Position numbers and translations under genes: made by a program. From contig NC_061066.1 in assembly GCF_021917145.1 (NCBI RefSeq), positions 8,962,185 to 9,026,184 of the forward strand: a DNA stretch of 64,000 bases, written 5' to 3'. The stretch is from Hypomesus transpacificus. Taxonomy: Eukaryota; Chordata; Actinopteri; Osmeriformes; Osmeridae. Positions 56,690 to 64,000 of the stretch are shown piece by piece. The stretch's first letter is position 1, and each line of letters begins with the position of its first letter. The notes below the pieces were generated by a model. That model made no database searches, was not told where the DNA came from, and worked only from the letters and a program-made list of their open reading frames with translations.

Positions 56690-56936
56690 GTTACGGAATT
56701 TAGTACATTTTGTCCTTTTGGAAACAGTTGTCTCCTGAGATTATTATCTCGGAGTAAGGTGAGCAGAGCCACAACGACGAAGACTAACTGTTTTTGCTGG
56801 TGGGTGGAAAGACGGCATCCGGCCTCCGAGGAAGAAGAGCAGAGCAAGGTCTGGTAGTCGGGAGGAAATAACCCTAAATCTTTCTGGTAATTCATCTACT
56901 GTTTAGGCGTATTTTGGTCTGTTTCGTTATTTCACT
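56690..56936 (+). other. Possible untranslated first exon of an unidentified plus-strand gene
   Basis: Unique sequence downstream of the CpG-rich block, ending TTTCACT with a strong GTAAGT donor at 56937. No coding frame and no matching downstream coding exon in the window. In human the next gene is SEPHS1, but none of its coding sequence is seen here, so the identity is open. Confidence 0.3.
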
Positions 56937-58250
56937 GTAAGTAGGAATCGCGGCTCTAACGCTGCTGCGAAATTGCAACACAGACAGCTTGAAAGCGCAA
57001 CGTTGCATCGCTACAGTAAATGTATGTAGTTGAGCTGTACAGTTTTTTCTCATGGGTAATTTATCCGTTCTATGGTGTCAATAGAATGTTGAACTTGTTT
57101 TAGAAACCATGCTATGGTTCAAATAGGTAGCCTAAATACTCCGATGGTAAAACTGCATTTGTTTGTGTTCACAAGTTTCTGGTCCAGGAAATGCCCCTTT
57201 ACAACGCGTGTCACTGGTTGTAGTCACTGCTACATTTAGCTGTCTAAACTTATCAAATGTGGTTATTCACCGCATGTTGTTTAAACACTGCGTCACGTAT
57301 TGAAAAATGTAGGCTAAGGTTTTGCCTCTGTTTTGATGCGTACATCTAGAACATAAGAAGACAGTGAACAACATTCAGAAGAAACACGTTAGATAGCGAA
57401 GACAATTGTGGCTGGAATGAGGTGATGTCGATGTCGGTGTTGTGTGCCGTCATAGTGGAACACTGAAGTCTGACAGTAATCCAAACCCTAGATCGTTTGT
57501 TATCCCGTGAAACGGAATCTGTGTACCGCTATAATGGGTGGAAATGGATCAGTGCACTTGTGTTTTTACAGTCAGATTGCACTCCGGTGATAAAGGCGAA
57601 AGCCAACTTGATTGGTTTATGCTACGGTAGTACACTCATAGTGTAGCCATTGGAAGATGTTTGTGTTGTGTAAGCCTGTGTGTGTGTGTTCAGGTTACTT
57701 CTCAGTTGCTGCGACATTGACCCACATCAAGATCCAGGCTGTTCTTTGTGAAATAGATCCCAAGGGAGGTACTAATTATACTGACCTGAGTCCAGTTTCT
57801 CTCCTCAAACTCTTCATGTTACCTAACACTGGAAAGACTTGAACACTTTGTCTAAGATACTATAGTTCCCAGGCTTTTAGCAAAAGGAACTTTGGAAGAG
57901 AGGGCTAAACCAGTAATGATTATCAATAGTAGTTACATTTCTTAGAGATTTATTGATGAGGTGTCTTTAGATCCATTTCATTGTATGGTGTTCAAACCCA
58001 TGTGATACATATTCATAACAGATATTGTTCCTTGCCAGCTCTGTATCTCTGAGCCAAGACTCCTCCCCCCATATCTGTTTTCATACCAGCCACAATGTCT
58101 TGATAAAGACATGGCATCCTATTCTGTATCTGTGTCATATAGAAGATCCTTTATTTAAACATCCTGTCTGTCTGTCTAGTTGTCTGCATGCCTGGCTGTC
58201 TTTCAGTCTAGCTTTCTGTCTGCCTGCTTGCGTTGTTGCTCTGCCTGTTT
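56937..58250. other. Non-repetitive DNA, no gene recognised
   Basis: Mostly unique sequence. A 61-codon open frame at 57657-57842 resembles no family and has no supporting splice context. If the exon at 56690-56936 is real, this is its intron. Confidence 0.4.
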
Positions 58251-58257
58251 GTCTGTT

Positions 58258-58515
58258 CAGGGCTGGGGGGGGGTCCAGGGCTGGGTGGGTCCATGGCTTG
58301 GTGGGTTCAGGGCTGGGTGGGTCCAGGGCTGGGGGGGGGTTCAGGGCTGGGGGGGGGTTCAGGGCTGGGGGGGGGTCCACGGCTGGAGGGGTTCAGGGCT
58401 GGGTGGGTCCAGGGCTGGAGGGGTCCAGGGCTGGAGGGGTTCAGGGCTGGGGGGGGTTCAGGGCTGGGTGGGTCCAGGGCTGGGTGGGTCCAGGGCTGGA
58501 TGGGTCCAGGGCTGA
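58258..58515. repeat. GGGCTGGGTGGGTCCA minisatellite, about 13 copies
   Basis: Units of 17-24 bp (GGTCCAGGGCTGGGTG, GGTTCAGGGCTGGGGGGG). Regular G runs make the plus strand G4-compatible. The Gly/Trp/Gln-rich frames are repeat artefacts. Confidence 0.92.
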
Positions 58516-58889
58516 AGTGGAGGGGCAGGTCCAGGTACTGGAGCGCTGCACAGCATATGAGGTCTCCTTAAATACACGTGTGAGCTTTGTTGACACAGGG
58601 CAGTCTGAGGGGGCGGGGCTGAGCCCCAGCTGTGCTCCGAGGGGGGAGAGGGGGGGGCGACATGTGGAATGTGACAGTCACATGGTCCTGACAGACAATT
58701 AGATGTTTTTTCCTCCTTTTTTTATTTACGGGAGAGAGAGAGGGGCTGGGGGAGGCTGGGTAGAGGGGGGTGAGGATGAAGAGGGGGGGGGGGGGGGTGA
58801 CAGAGAGACAGGGAAGTAGAGAAAGAAAAGCCTACTGCTCCTCTGATAGGCCGGATCTGTGGGCCAATCCTGGCCACAGGGTGTATTTT

Positions 58890-58990
58890 GGGTCGAGTGA
58901 TAATTAAGTTTTTCCTTTTTTTTTTTTTTCGTCGGGGGGGGAAGGCTAATTGTAGGTTGCATAATGAGTATAATTAGTGAAGGGTGAGTG
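58890..58990. other. AT-rich block with TAATTA-type motifs
   Basis: Contains ATAATTAAG, GCTAATTG, TATAATTAGTG and a T run within 80 bp, between G-rich tracts. These homeodomain-type cores could mark a conserved non-coding element. No conservation data are available here. Confidence 0.3.
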
Positions 58991-59207
58991 TGTCTCACTT
59001 CCTCCTCAGAAGCTGTTTAGACTTCTGGAATAGAACCATCCAGAAGCAAAACTTTAGAAGAGGCTCCACTCTCCCAGCACCCAGATTGTCAGCTCAGAAA
59101 GCCATCTGCAGCAGGGTTTCCACCAGGTCCTGCTTCCTCTGGGTGGGACCCCACTGAGTTAGCATCTCAGGTGAAGCCATCGGACAGCAGCTGTGTCCAC
59201 CTCCTGC

Positions 59208-59252
59208 TGTGTGTGTGTGTGTGGGAGACAGTGTGTGTGTGTGTGTGGGAGA

Positions 59253-59285
<33 letters not shown>

Positions 59286-59300
59286 AGACAGTGTGTGTGT
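59208..59300. repeat. (GT)n with GGGAGACAGT interruptions
   Basis: Three to four units of GTGTGTGTGTGGGAGACA with varying GT length. Confidence 0.9.
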
Positions 59301-59381
59301 GCGCTTCCATGTGTGCCAACTCCATAAAGAACTACAGGTGGACTATAACTCTGGGAGTGGCAGCTGTTGGTCAAGGCTTTC

Positions 59382-59660
59382 CCAGGCCTGCCATACAGTG
59401 GTGCCCCCCTTCCCCCACCCTCCCAGGCCTGCCATACAGTGGTGCCCCCCTTCCCCCACCCTCCCAGGCCTGCCATACAGTGGTGCCCCCTTTCCCCCAC
59501 CCTCCCAGGCCTGCCATACAGTGGTGCCCCCCCTCCCCACCCTCCCAGGCCTGCCATACAGTGGTGCCCCCCTCCCCACCCTCCCAGGCCTGCCATACAG
59601 TGGTGCCCCCCTCCCCACCCTCCCAGGCCTGCCATACAGTGGTGCCCCCCCCCTCCCGGC
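59382..59660. repeat. 36-38 bp minisatellite, seven copies
   Basis: Unit: CCAGGCCTGCCATACAGTGG then TGCCCCCCTTCCCCACCCTC. Copies differ mainly in C-run length, so the frame shifts between copies and long open frames occur on both strands as artefacts. Confidence 0.93.
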
Positions 59661-60310
59661 CCCCCCCACCCCGCCCCTGTTAAAGCCCTCTCTGAGCCCT
59701 CCTCATACTGATCATGGGTGAATAAACTCACAGGATGGTATTGAGAGGTTGGTGAGGGAGTTGGGGGCTGTCAACACACACACACACACACACACACACC
59801 ATGTGCACAGATGATAGAAGCTTTGTCAGCCAGTTGAGGAATGTGGAAGAGAGGTGGGATGGTGTGTTTGTACGATGGGGATCAGCTTTTGTGTACGTGT
59901 GTGCATGTGAGTGAGTGTGCATGTGAGTGTATATATGTGTGTGTGTGTGGAGCCCAGTCAGTCGCTGGTGGCTCTGCAGCTCTGATGATGATGATGAGGA
60001 TGATGATGATCTGAGTAGTAGCATGTCAGTACCTCACTCAGAGAGAGAAGGAGAGAGAGAGAAGGAGAGAGAGAAACAACGATTGAGTAAGGGAGAGGAG
60101 GGAGGGTGGTACAGAGGGTGAAAGGGAGAAGTGTGTGTGTTCTGGGCCTGGGGAGGGGTGTGTGTGTGGGGAGGGGTAGAGGGGTAGAGGCCAGAGCCCT
60201 CCTGCTGGGCTCTGAAGAGAGGCATTGTGGGAAGTAAGTGGAGCGGCCCAGTTGGACCCAGACCAGACTCTACAGTCACACCACCATCGGGGTACCATGC
60301 ACTGATAGAC

Positions 60311-60530
60311 CCTGTGTGTGTGTGTGTGTGATACAGAGATATCTGTGTGTGTGTGTGATACAGAGATATCTGTGTGTGTGTGTGTGTGTGTGTGTGATAC
60401 AGAGATATCTGTGTGTGTGTGTGTGTGTGATACAGAGATATCTGTGTGTGTGTGTGTGTGTGTGTGATACAGAGATATCTGTGTGTGTGTGTGTGTGTGT
60501 GATACAGAGATATCTGTGTGTGTGTGTCGC
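60311..60530. repeat. (GT)n + ATACAGAGATATCT minisatellite, six to seven copies
   Basis: Alternating GT tracts of 14-28 bp with GATACAGAGATATCT. The inner AGATATCT is palindromic. Confidence 0.93.
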
Positions 60531-60869
60531 TCACTTGCACTCAGTCTTTGTTCTCTATCTCTCTGGCATGGTGATGCCCCCCCTCACCCTCTGGATAAAC
60601 TGGCCCATCATGCATTGCCCCATGGGGGTTGGCAGGACTGGCTGGTAATCTGGAGATTATCGTGTGGCATTGTGAGAACAGCCACAACCAGACTGGGATT
60701 ATTCACACTTCACACACACACACACACTTAACACACACACATCTCTTTATCACACACACACACACACATAAAACATACAGATGTATGATAGATGTATGCA
60801 TACTAATTTGTGATACAAACTTAGCCTAGTTTATTGGATGCAGTGTGTACACGATTAGACATTGACTCT

Positions 60870-60912
<43 letters not shown>

Positions 60913-61200
60913 CCACATAGGGAAAGTGATGATGGTGTCTTGTTACAGAGCCTACTGGCTGGAAGAATGAAATATTTATGGCTCAGTGGGACACACACAC
61001 TCTCACACACACACTCTCACACATACACACACACACACTCTCACACATACACACACACACACTCTCACACACACACACACACACCAGGTCTGTTTTAATG
61101 GGCTAACAGTTCTCACTGTCTAATAGTTGACGTTCTCTGTGTCTTCTCAGACGGATGATGAAGCATGGTAGAACCCTTCTCACTCATCAAACCATCATCG
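60530..61200. other. Unique DNA with CA arrays
   Basis: CA microsatellites at 60711-60770, 60874-60912 and 60990-61084, separated by unique sequence without coding signal. Confidence 0.6.
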
Positions 61201-61285
61201 GGCTAAGGTGGGCTAGGCTAAGGTGGGCTAGACAAGGTAGACTAGGCTACGGTGGGCTAGGCTAAGGTGGGGTAGGCTAGGCTAT
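61198..61285. repeat. GGCTAAGGTGGGCTA short tandem repeat
   Basis: Six to seven imperfect units of 10-15 bp, GGCTAGGCTAAGGTG and variants. Confidence 0.8.
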
Positions 61286-61384
61286 GATTGTCCAGAGTGT
61301 GGGATACGCTAAGACACACACATAAGAGTGGAGCTCCCCTCCCCCTGCTCCCAGGTGTGCTCTGGAATGTCCCACCTGGGCCCA

Positions 61385-61680
61385 GCAAGGACAGGAAGCT
61401 GTCACACTGACGCAGCTGGAAGGACAGGAAGCTGTCACACTGATGCACCAGCAAGGACAGGAAGCTGTCACACTGACGCAGCTGGAAGGACAGGAAGCTG
61501 TCACACTGATGCACCAGCAAGGACAGGAAGCTGTCACACTGACGCAGCTGGGAGGACAGGAAGCTGTCACACTGACGCAGCTGGAAGGACAGGAAGCTGT
61601 CGCACTGATGCACCAGCAAGGACAGGAAGCTGTCACACTGATGCACCAGCAAGGACAGGAAGCTGTCACACTGATGCAGG
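61385..61680. repeat. 30-bp minisatellite, ten copies, with two alternating unit types
   Basis: Unit: AAGGACAGGAAGCTGTCACA then CTGACGCAGCTGG or CTGATGCACCAGC. The two variants (GACGCAGCTGG and GATGCACCAGC) tend to alternate, suggesting a 60-bp higher-order unit. All copies keep the same frame on both strands, which gives long artefactual open frames. Confidence 0.92.
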
Positions 61681-61689
61681 AAGAAGGGA

Positions 61690-62511
61690 ACCCTGGGAGG
61701 GGGTCGACCCCAGTGACGCACACCACTAGAGGGGGAGAGGGGGGGTTGGAAGGGGGGAGGTGGAGGTGAAGGAGACTGGGAAAGAGAGGATGAGAAGGAG
61801 AGGAGGGTTCTCAAAGATAAGAGATGGAAGAGGGGGCGGTCTTAAAATAGCTTCCAGTCTCGAGTCTTACTGAGTCCGACACTGTTGTTGTTTGGGTTCG
61901 TTCTGACTTGTGTCACTGATGTGCACATGCTCACATCAGCCCAGGAATGTGAATCTTCCCAGCAGTGGACCGTGTGGAGGAAGCCTGTGTTTTTAGACCA
62001 AAACACACACACACATTCCTGCCCGTGTTTGTCTGTCCAGAGGAAGCGGCTCATTAAGCCTTGTTACTGTGCTAGCTGTAATGAAGAGGAGGCCAGAGCC
62101 AACCCCACTGGCTTATGTAAGACGAAGGTGAATGTTGAGAAGGAGAGAGAGAAAAGAGGGAGAGCGATGAGAGAATGGCAGGGATGGTCTAGAAGATATT
62201 CCAGATAGTGGCTTTTGGATTTGAGAGAGAAAGGAAAAATAGATTTTAGTTGGGAAGAGAGAGGTGGAGAAAGGGAAGAGATAACGGGTACAGTATTGAC
62301 TTCACTGACAGACCACAAAGTCTGTTAAGATGCAAGTCAATATCGACCTGTCTGTTTCACACGCACACACACACACACGCAGAGGGGTAGAGGGGAGAAA
62401 CAGTTCCTTTCATCTAGATCCTCTTAAAAAACCATTAGAGACTGCTCACTGAGTATGCTAACATCAGGCCCCAACAGGCTTCATTTAACTGGCTAAGAGA
62501 GGCTTTGTAGC

Positions 62512-62570
<59 letters not shown>

Positions 62571-62891
62571 AGGGGGTTAGCTGTGGGTCAGACTGGAGGC
62601 TGTCCCTCTCATCACTTCATTCGACACAGGGATTGTGTCTCCATGTTCATCCTCTTATCACCCTTTCACACTGAGATGCGCACACACATACACACACAGT
62701 CCTAACTCCACCCCCTTGCTATACACAGATGACAATGGAGTTTCTGGGTGTTTACTTTGTGTGTGTGTGCAGTCTGGCTCTGATCACTAATTTCCCTGTT
62801 TAGTTTTGTGGCCTGGGGTTTGTGTTTGTGATGAGACTGGTGTGTGTGTGTGTGTGTGTGTACAGTAACATCAGGCTTCTCCCAGAGAGAA

Positions 62892-62929
<38 letters not shown>

Positions 62930-64000
62930 ACTCTCACACTCTCTCACACACACACACACTTTCACTCTCTCTCACACTCTCTAGTCCATTGGGAGAGACT
63001 GTAGTGCTCAACACTAAAAATAATTCTCCATCTTCTTTACTTCTGCCTCTCCATCTCTCCACATCTCATTTTTCCTTGCTCTCCTTCTCCACCCCCGCCC
63101 CCCCCCCCCCTCTTATTTACCCCTCGATCGTATTTGTCTTTTCTGCTGTCTGCCCTACTCATTTGCGTTCACTCACTGACACAAACTCACTGAAACACAC
63201 ACACACACACGCTGACACACACACACACTCACTGACACGCACACACAAACACACTTACATAAACAAACAACCATTAGCAGTGTTATTTCAGACTATCCCT
63301 CAGGGTCAGTCACATTGATACTTATTTTAGTTTCTCTCACAAGGAGCCTACTGTGTGAGCAGAGTGTGTCACTGTCTGTTTGTCTCAGAGTCTTGGTGTG
63401 TGCTTAAGCACTTCTTTATGTCCTGTGTGTGTGTGTGTGTGTGTGTGTTGGGCCCAGATCCAGTCAGCCCATGTGATGAGTGTCTTTGAATCGCTCTGTT
63501 CGCTGCCAAAACACATCCTGTTACATCACTGTTAACGGTTGCCCCCGGCAGCGCAGATACTTTACGACTACTGGCTGCTGTATTCTTTGCCTCTCATTGG
63601 ATTGGCCGCCAAGATTTTTGGCTGGCTGGCTGGGTAGGGGTTTGGGGGGGGGGGGGGGGGGGGGGGTATTGCCATGGTGATTTATTGACCTCTAACCTCC
63701 TCTGCGGATCAGAAGGTCACGTCTCTAATGGTGGGGCTCTGTCTTCGATGGTGAGGTGTGTGTGTGTGTGTGTCTGTGTGAGGTACTGCGTCTCCATGGC
63801 TTTGATGTTATCTAGAACATAGAGACACACCTGGACTGTGACAGAAACCCTCTGGCTGTGCCTTGGACTGGATGTGTATTCACCTCTGATTCTCCCTGTC
63901 ACCGTGTGTGTGTGTGAGATGCAGTCCAGGTGTCTGCTGGTCTCTGTGATCTCTGTATCACAGAGGAGATGTCGGTGGCCTGGAGCAAGGTGTGACCCCA
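61690..64000. other. Repeat-rich DNA without recognised genes
   Basis: GT/CA microsatellites (62512-62568, 62840-62860, 62907-62960, 63200-63250, 63425-63448, 63754-63775), poly-C at 63100-63110 and poly-G at 63640-63667, separated by unique stretches. One exon-like stretch at 62041-62117 was considered and not accepted. This is probably an intron or intergenic DNA of the next gene. Confidence 0.6.

Noticed and set aside
56677-56895. 72-codon minus-strand frame upstream of phyh
   Set aside because: No family resemblance. The plus-strand donor at 56937 suggests untranslated exon sequence instead.
57657-57842. 61-codon plus-strand frame
   Set aside because: No resemblance to a known family, starts in a GT repeat, no splice or promoter support.
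59159-59731. Long Gly/His/Trp-rich and Pro-rich frames on both strands
   Set aside because: Products of the 36-38 bp minisatellite at 59382-59660.
62041-62117. Exon-like stretch RKRLIKPCYCASCNEEEA between CTGTCCAG and GTAAGAC
   Set aside because: Has plausible splice borders and is Cys-containing, but I recognise no family and see no partner exons. One such match is expected by chance in this much sequence.

Overview
The window is vertebrate nuclear DNA, most likely from a teleost fish. Genes are split by GT-AG introns. Coding exons match vertebrate families through to their last codons. Intergenic and intronic DNA is full of CA/GT and CT microsatellites, minisatellites and a tRNA-derived SINE. 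The gene order cdc123 - camk1d - ccdc3 - optn - mcm10 - ucma - phyh, with the same relative orientations, is that of human 10p13-p14, with nudt5 head to head with cdc123. The species cannot be named from the sequence alone.

Layout. 1-5.9 kb: fbh1 (fbxo18), minus strand, 14 coding exons, with the 3' end lying left of the window. 6.2-9.5 kb: nudt5, minus strand, complete (218 codons, including a 9-nt microexon). 9.5-9.8 kb: shared nudt5/cdc123 promoter. 9.8-13.4 kb: cdc123, plus strand, complete (345 codons). 16.4 kb: first coding exon of camk1d, plus strand, followed by 12 kb of repeat-rich intron running into a 500-N gap (28501-29000). 29.0-29.4 kb: first exon of ccdc3, minus strand. 30.7-40.0 kb: optn, plus strand, complete (559 codons), with a 3.3-kb minisatellite in one intron. 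40.5-47.1 kb: mcm10, plus strand, complete (920 codons). 47.7-51.4 kb: ucma, minus strand, complete (137 codons). 53.4-56.0 kb: phyh, minus strand, complete (about 333 codons). 56.4-64 kb: a probable promoter and untranslated first exon of an unidentified gene, then repeat-rich DNA with no recognisable coding exon.

The genes are housekeeping or cell-biology genes without a shared pathway: replication-fork and recombination control (fbh1, mcm10), nucleotide-sugar hydrolysis (nudt5), eIF2 assembly (cdc123), calcium signalling (camk1d), secreted factors (ccdc3, ucma), selective autophagy and NF-kB control (optn), and peroxisomal alpha-oxidation (phyh). They are grouped by old vertebrate synteny. 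Exon boundaries were read by eye from splice signals and protein homology. For every gene called complete the summed exon lengths give an uninterrupted frame from ATG to stop.

The most unusual feature is a recurring pattern: minisatellites that start at, or are built from, splice sites or exon ends. The clearest is in optn, where about 83 copies of a 39-bp unit each repeat the exon-9 splice acceptor. In fbh1, 12 copies repeat an exon end with its splice donor. In mcm10, seven copies repeat the last codons plus the stop. Arrays also lie next to splice donors in mcm10 and phyh. A second important point is that camk1d exons 2 onward and ccdc3 exons 2 onward are absent, so the 500-N gap almost certainly hides much more than 500 bp.
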